From Chitinispirillaceae bacterium (GTDB lineage: Bacteria > Fibrobacterota > Chitinivibrionia > Chitinivibrionales > Chitinispirillaceae), in assembly GCA_016932075.1 (NCBI GenBank), contig JAFGDP010000083.1, positions 34,566 through 98,565 on the forward strand: a DNA stretch of 64,000 nt. The letters run 5' to 3'. Under the pieces are notes generated by a model. It saw only the letters and a program-made list of their open reading frames with translations, was not told the DNA's origin and ran no database searches. The first letter of the stretch is position 1; each line of letters starts with the position of its first letter. The position numbers and the translations under genes were made by a program. Positions 44,793 to 52,684 of this stretch are shown here, one piece after another.

Positions 44793-44889
44793 AACCCGCG
44801 ACAATGCTAGTCAAAGCGTTTCTTCCTATTGCTCCTGTTTCAAGCCTGGTTCTATTTTCTGGTGCAGTTTCGGGGTAATCGCGCGGGTT
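44793..44889 (+). repeat. Widely spaced inverted repeat before purD
   Basis: AACCCGCG (44793-44800) and CGCGGGTT (44882-44889) are perfect complements 81 bases apart; the right arm is followed by ATTTTTCTG. It may close a long structured RNA ending the Nudix transcript, or be chance. Confidence 0.3.
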
Positions 44890-44916
44890 ATTTTTCTGAT
44901 GTTTTTTGCGTATAAT
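44888..44916 (+). promoter_or_regulatory. Candidate promoter of purD with palindromic -10 region
   Basis: A perfect TATAAT (44911-44916) has a poor -35 (TTATTT, spacing 17). The -10 lies inside the palindrome GCGTAT-A-ATACGC (44908-44920), which could be an operator. Confidence 0.4.
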
Positions 44917-44968
44917 ACGCGGGATTTAAGGACTGGGAGACGTTGATCCGCGGAAAAGGAGGTCTTTT

Positions 44969-46279
44969 GTGGATTTCATGAACACGGTCCTGATCGTCGG
45001 AAGCGGCGGACGGGAGCACGCGCTGCTCAAGGCGCTCCTCCGTTCCGACCGGCCGCTCTGCATGTACGCCTATCCCGGCAATCCCGGGATGGAACTTGAC
45101 GGTTGTACGCTTGTTGACAGACAAATCGACGATTGGGATGATCTTGCCGACTGGGCGGAAAACAATGAGATCGATCTGACTATCGTGGGCCCTGAACAGC
45201 CGCTGGTGGAAGGAATCGTGGACATCTTCCGCAGAAGAAACCTCGCCGTGTTCGGTCCTTCGCAGGCCGCGGCCAGGATCGAAGGAAGCAAGGTCTTTGC
45301 CAAAAATCTCATGAAAAAGTACCATATTCCCACAGCCGACTTTGAAATCGTCACAAACAAGAAAAAAGCGCTTGAATACCTGTCCAAGAAAGGCGCTCCC
45401 GTGGTGGTTAAGGTAAGCGGTCTTGCCGCAGGAAAAGGCGCGATAGTGTGCGATACCATGAAAGAGGCCCATGCGGCTCTTGAGGACATTTACGACAAAA
45501 AAAGCTTTGGCGAAGCTGGCGAACAGGTGGTGCTGGAAGAGAAAATGACGGGAGAAGAGGCTTCGATTTTCATCCTCACCGACGGCAAGAACTTCCGGAC
45601 CCTGCCGCCGGCGCAGGACCACAAGCCAATATATGATAATGATAAAGGCCCCAACACCGGAGGCATGGGAGCCTACGCCCCCGCTCCGCTCGTTGACGGC
45701 GCCCTGCTCAAACAGGTGGAGGAAGAGATCGTGATCCCGGTGCTTGGCGCCATGGATAAAGAGAACGCGAAGTATCGTGGACTGCTCTACTGCGGCATCA
45801 TGGTCACCCCCCGGGGCCCGAAGGTGGTGGAATTTAATTGCCGGTTCGGCGATCCCGAAACGCAGGCGATACTCCCTCTCGTCACATGCGACTGGTACGA
45901 GGTGCTGCGCAGCTGCGCCACCGGCAGGATCGATACGGCGAGATGGTCTCTCAGGGAAGGGTACTGCGTCAATATCGTGCTCGCTTCAAAGGGGTATCCC
46001 GGTTCCTATGAAAAAGGCAGACTGATCACGGGACTCAACGAGGCGGAACACGCAAAGCCAAACTGCGACGTCTACCACAGCGGAACGGCATTCGATAAGC
46101 AGAAGCGCCTGGTTACCGGCGGCGGCAGGGTCGCCAGCGTCAGCGCCTGGGCAGACACGCTCTGCGATGCCATCAGTTACGCGTATGAAGGTGCAGCATC
46201 TATTAATTTTGAGGGAAAGACGTTCCGCAGGGATATCGGCGCCAAGGGCCTGGCCCGTCTGAGGGAAAGCGGCGGTTAA
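44969..46279 (+). CDS. purD: Phosphoribosylamine-glycine ligase
   Basis: This 436-residue ATP-grasp enzyme makes glycinamide ribonucleotide, step 2 of purine synthesis. It shows VLIVGSGGREHALLKALL at the start, VGPEQPLVEGIVDIF, the ATP-grasp lysine region GAPVVVKVSGLAAGKGAIV, and GPNTGGMGAYAPAPLV, then CGIMVTPRGPKVVEFNCRFGDPETQ with the metal-binding glutamate and asparagine. The start is GTG at 44969, 6 bases after AAAGGAGG; the ATG 9 bases on is too far. The gene heads a purD-purE-tsaC unit. Confidence 0.97.
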   Translation: MDFMNTVLIVGSGGREHALLKALLRSDRPLCMYAYPGNPGMELDGCTLVDRQIDDWDDLADWAENNEIDLTIVGPEQPLVEGIVDIFRRRNLAVFGPSQAAARIEGSKVFAKNLMKKYHIPTADFEIVTNKKKALEYLSKKGAPVVVKVSGLAAGKGAIVCDTMKEAHAALEDIYDKKSFGEAGEQVVLEEKMTGEEASIFILTDGKNFRTLPPAQDHKPIYDNDKGPNTGGMGAYAPAPLVDGALLKQVEEEIVIPVLGAMDKENAKYRGLLYCGIMVTPRGPKVVEFNCRFGDPETQAILPLVTCDWYEVLRSCATGRIDTARWSLREGYCVNIVLASKGYPGSYEKGRLITGLNEAEHAKPNCDVYHSGTAFDKQKRLVTGGGRVASVSAWADTLCDAISYAYEGAASINFEGKTFRRDIGAKGLARLRESGG

Positions 46280-46310
46280 CAACCATTGTCAAAAAAAAGG
46301 GAGAGTTCCC

Positions 46311-46772
46311 GTGTCAGGAAAAATCGCAATTATTACCGGATCAGCATCAGACCGTGCGATCGCTGAAAAAGCGGAAGCAGTACTCAAGGAACTGGATGTT
46401 CCCTTTGAAAGCACGGTCATATCAGCACACCGCAACCCGAATAAAATCAAAAAGTTCGTTGGATCAGCAGACGAAAACGGTTTTTCCGTCATCATTGCGA
46501 TTGCCGGCCTTGCCGCCCATCTTCCCGGCGTGGTCGCAAGCCTTACCACGCTTCCGGTTATCGGCGTGCCCGTGGATACCGGGCCATTGCACGGCCAGGA
46601 TTCGCTTTACTCGATCGTGCAAATGCCTTCAGGCATTCCGGTCGCATGCGTCGGCATCGGCAATGCGGCCAATGCAGCGCTTCTTGCCGTTGAGATCCTT
46701 GGTGCGACAGATCCGGCAATCCGGAAGCGAATGAAGGAGTTCCGCAGGCGATTCAACGACGATGAAAACTGA
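46311..46772 (+). CDS. purE: N5-carboxyaminoimidazole ribonucleotide mutase
   Basis: This 153-residue class I PurE interconverts carboxylated aminoimidazole ribonucleotides in purine synthesis. It has the motifs IITGSASDRAIAEKA, STVISAHRNP (the active-site His-Arg), IAIAGLAAHLPGVVA and VPVDTGPLHGQDSLYSIVQMP, all as in the octameric enzyme. The start is GTG at 46311 with AAGGGAGAG upstream, so both purine genes of this operon use GTG. It lies 31 bases after purD and overlaps tsaC by 11 bases. No purK is in the window. Confidence 0.96.
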   Translation: MSGKIAIITGSASDRAIAEKAEAVLKELDVPFESTVISAHRNPNKIKKFVGSADENGFSVIIAIAGLAAHLPGVVASLTTLPVIGVPVDTGPLHGQDSLYSIVQMPSGIPVACVGIGNAANAALLAVEILGATDPAIRKRMKEFRRRFNDDEN

Positions 46773-47382
46773 ACGCATTGCGATTGCCCGTCTTCTTGAG
46801 ACAGAGAAGCGTGACCGGCTCTTTTCCCTCGCTGATGCAATAAAAGACGGTTCCGTTTTTATCTGTCCCACCGAAACGATCTATGGTATTGGTGGTGCGT
46901 ATGGTGTATCCGGCGTTAGTGAGCGTATTAGGGAAATCAAGGGCTGCATAGCTGATAAAGCATTGATTCTTATGGCGGCCAACCGGTCACAATTCAAGTG
47001 CCTCGACATTTCCTTTCCTCCTGCAGCGGAGAAACTGGCGCAGCGTTTCTGGCCAGGAAACCTTACCATGGTGCTTCCATCGCAACACGTGGAAAACGGC
47101 ATTGCAGTGCGAATATCCTCGCATCCCTTCATCACCGCACTCTCTGCGTTTGTCAGTGCACCACTCTATTCGACCAGCGCAAACATGAGCGCTCGACCCT
47201 ATGTTGGAGATCCAGACGCTATTTTTTCGCTTTTCAGCGGCAAAGTGTCGTTCATGGTTGATGCCGGTCCTCTTCCTGTTTCGCCACCATCAACCGTGGT
47301 TAACGTGACTTCCGACAATGACGTCGTGATTCTGAGGCAGGGCTCTCTGTCGCAACGGCAGATCCTTGAGGTGGTGGACTGA
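46762..47382 (+). CDS. tsaC: Threonylcarbamoyl-AMP synthase (TsaC/YrdC/Sua5 family)
   Basis: This 206-residue protein makes threonylcarbamoyl-AMP, the donor for the t6A modification of ANN-decoding tRNAs. The YrdC fold is recognisable: an N-terminal lysine/arginine patch, CPTETIYGIGGAYGV, RIREIKG (KRP-like loop), FWPGNLTMVL, IAVRISSHPF and PLYSTSANMSARP. It is short and lacks the C-terminal Sua5 domain, so TsaC is the better name. The start overlaps the purE end, an indication of translational coupling. No terminator is clear after it. Confidence 0.93.
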   Translation: MKTERIAIARLLETEKRDRLFSLADAIKDGSVFICPTETIYGIGGAYGVSGVSERIREIKGCIADKALILMAANRSQFKCLDISFPPAAEKLAQRFWPGNLTMVLPSQHVENGIAVRISSHPFITALSAFVSAPLYSTSANMSARPYVGDPDAIFSLFSGKVSFMVDAGPLPVSPPSTVVNVTSDNDVVILRQGSLSQRQILEVVD

Positions 47383-47479
47383 GCAGCTTGCCACTTGTTT
47401 TTGCCAACAAGCCCGGATCCCTTCTGCAACCGATCCGCTCCAAAAGCGGTTACCGGAACGGTTCAAGATGGATTAAGCG

Positions 47480-47508
47480 TTGACCCTGGTCGGTATTGGC
47501 GATATAAT
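47480..47508 (+). promoter_or_regulatory. Strong sigma-70 promoter of the HD-GYP gene
   Basis: TTGACC (47480-47485), a 17-base spacer and a perfect TATAAT (47503-47508) predict a transcript start near 47515. This decides the start of the following gene, because a longer frame would begin at the TTG of the -35 box. Confidence 0.7.
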
Positions 47509-47533
47509 AAAAACACTGCATAGAAATGCCACA

Positions 47534-48751
47534 ATGGGAATGGCCGAAACAAGCGAAAAAAAGCGGCTGAAGCGAATCCACGTCGACCAGGTCGAAGTGG
47601 GGATGTACTGTGAGGATGTGTACAATGATCAGGACGTGCTCATCCTTTCGGCGCATATACCCATTTCCAAACCCGACCAGATTGTGCTTCTTAAAAATCT
47701 CGGTGTAAAATTCGTTGACATTGACCTCACCAAAGGCAAGGACATTGCCGCAACGGAGGCGGGGAGACCCGCGCAAAGCATCGAGCCGTTTCTTCCGCTT
47801 ATCGAGGAGCTGCCCCGGGCGCGGGAAGTGTACCATCACACCATCGAAACCGCGAAAAGCGCGCTCAAGGCGATCAGGCTCGGCCAGATTGTTCCGCTGC
47901 AGCAGATCGAAACCGTTATCGAAGAGATCGTCGGGAGCATCATGCGCAATCCGGACGCGCTGGTCAGTCTTTCCCAGATCAGAGGGTATGACGAGTACAC
48001 ATACGAGCACTCGGTTAATGTCGCGATCCTGGTCTGCTCGCTCTGTCATGCGATGGGCCTGGAAAGGGAGATACTCTTGCAGGCGGGCATAGGCGGCCTG
48101 CTCCATGATATAGGAAAGACCTGGATTCCCGAGCATATCGTTAATAAACCGGGCAAATTGAGCGACCATGAGTTCGTGATCATGAAGCGGCATCCGGAAT
48201 ATGGCCACGAGATCATTAAGGACAAAAAAGGGATTTCGGAGCTTTCCAAAACGATCATTCTCCAGCATCACGAACGGATCAACGGCAAAGGATATCCGCG
48301 GGGGCTCAGAAACGAACAGATTCATCTTCTTGGCCTTATCGCGGGAGTGGCGGATGTCTATGACGCCATGACTTCGAATAGAGTATACCGGAGCGCCTGC
48401 ACGCCCCAGCAGTCGCTGGCCACGATATACAACGGCATTGACAAGGAGTACCCGCGCGCTGTTTCCGAACATTTCATAAAACTCATGGGTGTGTATCCGG
48501 TGGGCAGTTTTGTCCGTCTTCATACCGGTGAAATGGGAATCGTCACGCGGGTCAATCGCGACGAATTCCTTGCCCCGGACATTCTTGTCCTTTTTTCAGC
48601 CGACGGGCAGCGCCTGGCAACGCCGCACGAGTACAAACTGTCAAAAATCGGCAAGACCAACAATACGAAATATGCCGTGGAGAAATCAGTGAATCCCCGT
48701 GAGTACGGTGTGGACGTCGCGGAATTCATTAAGGGAAAAATTACGATTTAA
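47534..48751 (+). CDS. HD-GYP domain protein (probable cyclic-di-GMP phosphodiesterase) with DUF3391
   Basis: A 405-residue protein. The N-terminal ~110 residues (KRIHVDQVEVGMYCEDV, GVKFVDIDLTKG) match the DUF3391 domain that often precedes HD-GYP domains. The catalytic part has YTYEHSVNVAILV, the metal pair HDIGK (His191-Asp192), ILQHHERINGKGYPRGL with the GYP motif and the later DVYDAMTSNR. All residues of an active di-iron enzyme seem present, so it should degrade cyclic-di-GMP. The start is the ATG at 47534 or the one 6 bases on, downstream of the promoter. A C-terminal ~80-residue extension may be a further regulatory domain. Confidence 0.92.
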   Translation: MGMAETSEKKRLKRIHVDQVEVGMYCEDVYNDQDVLILSAHIPISKPDQIVLLKNLGVKFVDIDLTKGKDIAATEAGRPAQSIEPFLPLIEELPRAREVYHHTIETAKSALKAIRLGQIVPLQQIETVIEEIVGSIMRNPDALVSLSQIRGYDEYTYEHSVNVAILVCSLCHAMGLEREILLQAGIGGLLHDIGKTWIPEHIVNKPGKLSDHEFVIMKRHPEYGHEIIKDKKGISELSKTIILQHHERINGKGYPRGLRNEQIHLLGLIAGVADVYDAMTSNRVYRSACTPQQSLATIYNGIDKEYPRAVSEHFIKLMGVYPVGSFVRLHTGEMGIVTRVNRDEFLAPDILVLFSADGQRLATPHEYKLSKIGKTNNTKYAVEKSVNPREYGVDVAEFIKGKITI

Positions 48752-48793
48752 TGGTACACTTACTGCAAGAAATACATGGAGAGAGGGAGAGGG

Positions 48794-49057
48794 ATGGGAA
48801 GTAAACGCTGCAGGTTGTATGATGAGAACCTCGTGCACAATATCATGCTCTCCACCAGCCTTTCCGTCGTGGAATTCATGCGTGAACACAACAGCGTCGA
48901 TTCAGACGATGTGTGCGATTTCGTCGAAGCGAACGCCGATTCCATCATCAATGATACGATCAGGCACCTCAAGAAAATGGGCTCGGCAGATGACCAGACC
49001 GAAGATGATACCAAGGACGGAGACACCGGTGAATGGCCCATCAAATTGGACGATTGA
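48794..49057 (+). CDS. Small acidic protein, hypothetical
   Basis: An 87-residue protein with no known family. The first ~60 residues are mostly helical (YDENLVHNIMLSTSLSVVEF and FVEANADSIINDTIRHLKK). The last 25 are strongly acidic (DDQTEDDTKDGDTGEW). The ATG at 48794 is chosen because GGGAGAGGG precedes it; an ATG at 48776 has no ribosome site. It lies 42 bases after the HD-GYP gene on the same strand and may belong to its operon. No signal peptide. Confidence 0.7.
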   Translation: MGSKRCRLYDENLVHNIMLSTSLSVVEFMREHNSVDSDDVCDFVEANADSIINDTIRHLKKMGSADDQTEDDTKDGDTGEWPIKLDD

Positions 49058-49076
49058 ACCGGTCGTGAAATCACGG

Positions 49077-49104
49077 TTGCATACCCCGGCCAGAACAATA
49101 TAGT
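49077..49104 (+). promoter_or_regulatory. Candidate promoter of tRNA-Leu
   Basis: TTGCAT (49077-49082), 16 bases, TATAGT (49099-49104), ending 20 bases before the tRNA. Confidence 0.4.
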
Positions 49105-49124
49105 TTTATCGACCTGCCGTTCAT

Positions 49125-49208
49125 GCCGAAGTGGCGAAACTGGTAGACGCGCTGGACTCAAAATCCAGTGGTGGCAACACCATCCCGGTTCGATTCCGGG
49201 CTTCGGCA
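49125..49208 (+). tRNA. tRNA-Leu (anticodon CAA)
   Basis: Acceptor GCCGAAG pairs with CTTCGGC. The anticodon stem CTGGA/TCCAG encloses CTCAAAA (anticodon CAA). A long variable arm (TGGTGGCAACACCA) marks a class II tRNA, and GGTTCGATTCC forms the T arm. The discriminator is A and no CCA is encoded. Confidence 0.95.
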
Positions 49209-49353
49209 GTGTCTTCACATATGATGCGGCGTCATGTCCTTAAAAAAGCGGGATCCTGGTGACCACGGGGTGGCATGCGCGGCGGCATAATCGTATTTTT
49301 ATATACACTTCACAAAAAAAGAGCCTTTGTTTTGCAGTGTCCCGGGTGCCACC

Positions 49354-51648
49354 ATGAAATTCTACAAGGGGATCAGTTCGATTGCCGTGATCGGGAACTA
49401 CCTGCCCCGGCGGTGCGGTATTGCCACGTTTACAACCGACATGGTTGAGGGGTTGTCCGCCGAAGCGCCCGAAGTCAACTGCTGGGCCATTGCCATGAAC
49501 GACAGACCCGAAGGATACCCGTATCCGGAACAGGTCAGGTTTGAGATCAGCCAGAAAAAACTGAGCGATTACAGTATAGCCGCCGAATTCCTCAACATCA
49601 ACCAGATTGATATCGTGTCCGTGCAGCATGAGTTCGGCATTTTCGGCGGACCGGCCGGCAGCCATATCCTGCAGCTGCTCGCAGAACTTCGCATGCCCAT
49701 CGTTACGACCCTGCATACGGTGCTGAAAGAGCCTTCGCCGGAATACCGGGAAGTGATGCGGAAGCTTGCCGACCTGTCGGAAAAACTGGTCGTGATGAGC
49801 ATGAAGGCGTTTGGTTTTCTCAGGGAGATCTACGGCGTTGCCGGGGATAAAATAGCCTATATCCCTCATGGTATTCCGGACACCCCCTTTATCGACCCGA
49901 ACTTTTACAAGGATAAATTCAATGTTGAGGGCAAGAAGGTCATCCTTACGTTCGGGTTGATTTCGCCGAACAAGGGGATAGAAGTGGTACTGCAAGCGCT
50001 GCCCGCCGTGATTGCGCGTCATCCCTATGTCAACTATATCGTCCTGGGGGCGACTCATCCCCATGTTCTGCAGACGCAGGGCGAAGAGTATCGTATCGGT
50101 CTGCAGCAGCTTGCCCGCAAACTCAGCATAAGCGATTATGTGACGTTCCATAACCGGTTCGTTGACTTAAAGGAGTTGTGCGAATATCTGGGGGCCGCCG
50201 ATATTTACGTTACGCCCTATCTGGAGGAAGCGCAGATCACGTCAGGGACTCTTGCGTATGCCATGGGAACCGGCAAAGCAGTGGTGTCGACTCCCTACTG
50301 GTATGCCAGTGAAATGCTGGATGAAGGACGGGGAGTGCTCATTCCTTTCAATGATCCCGGTGCCATAGCGCAGAAAATAATCGAGCTCCTGGACAACGAT
50401 GTCATGCGGCATGCCATGCGCAAAAAGGCGTATACGTTCAGCCGCGAGGCGGTATGGAAAGAGGTCTCCCGCCGGTACCTGGAAGTGTTCACCGATGTTA
50501 TCCTTAAACGCTCCCGCCATCCGCGTCCAAGGCATCTCTCCATCGAAAGCACAAAATCCATCACCGAATTCGAGCTTCCCGAGCTCAAGCTCGACCACAT
50601 GATAATGCTGACCGATGATACGGGCATTCTCCAGCATGCGACCCATAATATCCCGGACCGTTTCCACGGGTACTGTACCGATGATAACGCACGGGCATTG
50701 ATGGTCAGCGCCATGGGACAGAAACATCTCCTGTCGGACGATTCCTGCATCGACCGGCTCTGCGGCAGGTTCCTCAGTTTTCTGTTGTACGCATTTAACG
50801 CCAAGGAAGGCCGCTTTCGCAACTTCATGAGTTACTCGCGGCAATGGACCGAGGAGGTGGGATCAGAAGACGCTCACGGCAGGGCAATATGGGGTATCGG
50901 CAAGACCGTGGCATTGCTTGACAACCACGGGCAGCTCGCCATGAGTACCACGCTGTTCAATCAGGCGATAAAAGCGGTGGAAAAGTTCGAATCGCCCAGG
51001 GCGATCGCATTCTCGCTTGTGGGCATACATGCCTACCTGGAGCGTTTTTCCGGCGACAGCGAGGTAAGGAGGATACGGGAAGTGATCGCCAACAAGCTTT
51101 TTAAGCGATTCTCAACCTATGCGTCGGAACAGTGGCCCTGGCTTGAGCACTCTTTAAATTACGCCAACGGCAAATTGCCCCACGCCCTGATTCTTTCAGG
51201 CCAGTGGATGCAGTGCAACGACATGACCGAAACCGGCCTGCGCTCCCTTGAATGGCTGCTCGATATACAGACCGTCAACGGACATTTTGCGCCGGTGGGC
51301 AATCACGGCTGGTATGAAAAGGACGGCATACGCGCCCGTTTCGACCAGCAGCCAATAGAAGCGAACTCAACGATCGAAGCGTGCGTCGAGGCGTTCAATG
51401 TGACGCGGGACAAGAAATGGATCGACAACGCAGTCATGTGTTTCAACTGGTATCTCGGTCACAACGACCTCAATATGCCGTTATACGATCCAAAGACCGG
51501 CGGGTGCCGCGACGGACTCATGGCTGACGGCATCAACCAGAATGAAGGCGCCGAATCGACCATCGAGTGGCTTCTCTCGCTCATGACCCTGCAGAAACTC
51601 TACGCCGACGAAATATTGAAGCAGCCCTCCCTGCCTTCCGTCGACTGA
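49354..51648 (+). CDS. GT4 glycosyltransferase fused to an alpha/alpha-barrel domain
   Basis: A 764-residue two-part protein. Residues about 1-395 form a GT-B glycosyltransferase of family GT4: NYLPRRCGIATFTTDMVEGL at the start, QHEFGIFGG, TLHTVL, IPHGIPDT, and LTFGLISPNKGIEVV with the phosphate-binding Lys. The donor-site end is TPYLEEAQITSGTLAYAMGTGKAVV. Residues about 420-755 are helical, with repeated FHGYCTDDNARALM, WGIGKTVALL, WPWLEHSLNYANGKLPHALIL and GRHFAPVGN-like segments, as in (alpha/alpha)6-barrel enzymes of the mannose-isomerase/glycosidase type. The ATG at 49354 is preferred over an upstream TTG. It is the first gene of a four-gene operon with a second GT4 and two GH130 genes, so the barrel may trim or bind the same glycan. 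Confidence 0.85.
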   Translation: MKFYKGISSIAVIGNYLPRRCGIATFTTDMVEGLSAEAPEVNCWAIAMNDRPEGYPYPEQVRFEISQKKLSDYSIAAEFLNINQIDIVSVQHEFGIFGGPAGSHILQLLAELRMPIVTTLHTVLKEPSPEYREVMRKLADLSEKLVVMSMKAFGFLREIYGVAGDKIAYIPHGIPDTPFIDPNFYKDKFNVEGKKVILTFGLISPNKGIEVVLQALPAVIARHPYVNYIVLGATHPHVLQTQGEEYRIGLQQLARKLSISDYVTFHNRFVDLKELCEYLGAADIYVTPYLEEAQITSGTLAYAMGTGKAVVSTPYWYASEMLDEGRGVLIPFNDPGAIAQKIIELLDNDVMRHAMRKKAYTFSREAVWKEVSRRYLEVFTDVILKRSRHPRPRHLSIESTKSITEFELPELKLDHMIMLTDDTGILQHATHNIPDRFHGYCTDDNARALMVSAMGQKHLLSDDSCIDRLCGRFLSFLLYAFNAKEGRFRNFMSYSRQWTEEVGSEDAHGRAIWGIGKTVALLDNHGQLAMSTTLFNQAIKAVEKFESPRAIAFSLVGIHAYLERFSGDSEVRRIREVIANKLFKRFSTYASEQWPWLEHSLNYANGKLPHALILSGQWMQCNDMTETGLRSLEWLLDIQTVNGHFAPVGNHGWYEKDGIRARFDQQPIEANSTIEACVEAFNVTRDKKWIDNAVMCFNWYLGHNDLNMPLYDPKTGGCRDGLMADGINQNEGAESTIEWLLSLMTLQKLYADEILKQPSLPSVD

Positions 51649-51655
51649 CGCGCAT

Positions 51656-52678
51656 ATGCGAATTGCCATGCTATCGCCCATTGCCTGGCGCACGCCGCCG
51701 CGGCATTATGGTCCGTGGGAAAGCGTGGTCTCGCTTTTAACCGAAGGATTGGTTGCTCTCGGCCATGACGTCACCCTGTTCGCGACCGGCGACTCGCAGA
51801 CATCGGCCGATTTGCATGCCGTCTGCGGACGCGGGTACGAAGAAGACCGTTCCATCATCCCCAAAGTATGGGAGTGCCTTCATATTTCCGACGTTTTTGA
51901 GCGTGCGTCGGAGTTCGATATCATCCATAACCATTTCGATTACCTGCCGCTCACCTATTCCGGGCTTATTGCCACGCCGCTTGTCACCACCATTCACGGG
52001 TTCTCCTCGCCCGGCATCCTGCCGGTGTACAGGAAGTACGACCGCAGCACCTCTTACGTGTCAATCAGCGACGCCGACCGGTCGCCGGAACTCGACTATA
52101 TCGCGACCATCCACCACGGCATTGACCTGGGGCGTTTTGATTTCGTCGCGCGTCCGGGTGATTATCTGCTTTTCTTCGGCCGCATCCACCACGACAAAGG
52201 CGCGCGCGAGGCGATTGAAATCGCCCGGGCGTGCGGCAGGAAACTCGTTATCGCCGGCATCATCCAGGACAGGGAGTATTATCGGCGCTTCATCGAACCG
52301 CATGTTGACGACAACGATGTACGATATGCGGGAAGCGTCGGACCGGACAAGCGCAGCGAGCTTCTGGGTAACGCGTATGCGCTGCTGCATCCGATCCAAT
52401 TCAACGAGCCGTTCGGCCTGTCGGTCATCGAGTCAATGGCGTGCGGGACGCCGGTGCTGGCGTTCAACAGGGGCAGCATGCCGGAGCTTATTGTTGACGG
52501 CGCCACCGGTTTTCTTGTTTCGTCAGTGGATGAGGCCGTCGAGACGGTCGGGCGAATGCGCGATCTTGACCGGCACGCATGCCGCCGGCATGTTGAAAAA
52601 AAATTTACTGCCTCACGCATGGTGAAACAGTATACTCAGGTGTATGAAACCGTCCTCGCGTCAAACGGCAGGAGGTAA
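51656..52678 (+). CDS. GT4 family glycosyltransferase
   Basis: This 340-residue GT-B enzyme has the GT4 hallmarks. The N-terminal acceptor domain begins IAMLSPIAWRTPPRHYGPWE, followed by HNHFDYLPL and TTIHGFSSPG. The donor domain has LLFFGRIHHDKGAREAIEIA and EPFGLSVIESMACGTPVLAF (the E-x7-E motif), then GSMPELI and GATGFLV. It probably uses a nucleotide-activated hexose; GDP-mannose is suggested by the GH130 genes next to it, but this is inference. It lies 7 bases after the fusion gene and 6 bases before the first GH130 gene. No signal peptide or membrane helix, so it acts in the cytoplasm. Confidence 0.93.
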   Translation: MRIAMLSPIAWRTPPRHYGPWESVVSLLTEGLVALGHDVTLFATGDSQTSADLHAVCGRGYEEDRSIIPKVWECLHISDVFERASEFDIIHNHFDYLPLTYSGLIATPLVTTIHGFSSPGILPVYRKYDRSTSYVSISDADRSPELDYIATIHHGIDLGRFDFVARPGDYLLFFGRIHHDKGAREAIEIARACGRKLVIAGIIQDREYYRRFIEPHVDDNDVRYAGSVGPDKRSELLGNAYALLHPIQFNEPFGLSVIESMACGTPVLAFNRGSMPELIVDGATGFLVSSVDEAVETVGRMRDLDRHACRRHVEKKFTASRMVKQYTQVYETVLASNGRR

Positions 52679-52684
52679 CCTGCG

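Noticed and set aside
44758..44946. 62-codon frame between the Nudix gene and purD
   Set aside because: It covers the purD promoter region, has no ribosome site and a non-protein-like composition.
47450..48523. 357-codon minus-strand frame opposite the HD-GYP gene
   Set aside because: Antisense shadow; all HD-GYP motifs are in the plus-strand frame.
49240..50151. 303-codon minus-strand frame opposite the GT4 fusion gene
   Set aside because: Antisense shadow caused by GC-rich third positions; no recognisable domain.
51753..52625. 290-codon plus-strand frame inside the second GT4 gene
   Set aside because: Ser/Arg/Pro-rich shifted frame; the GT4 motifs are in the other frame.
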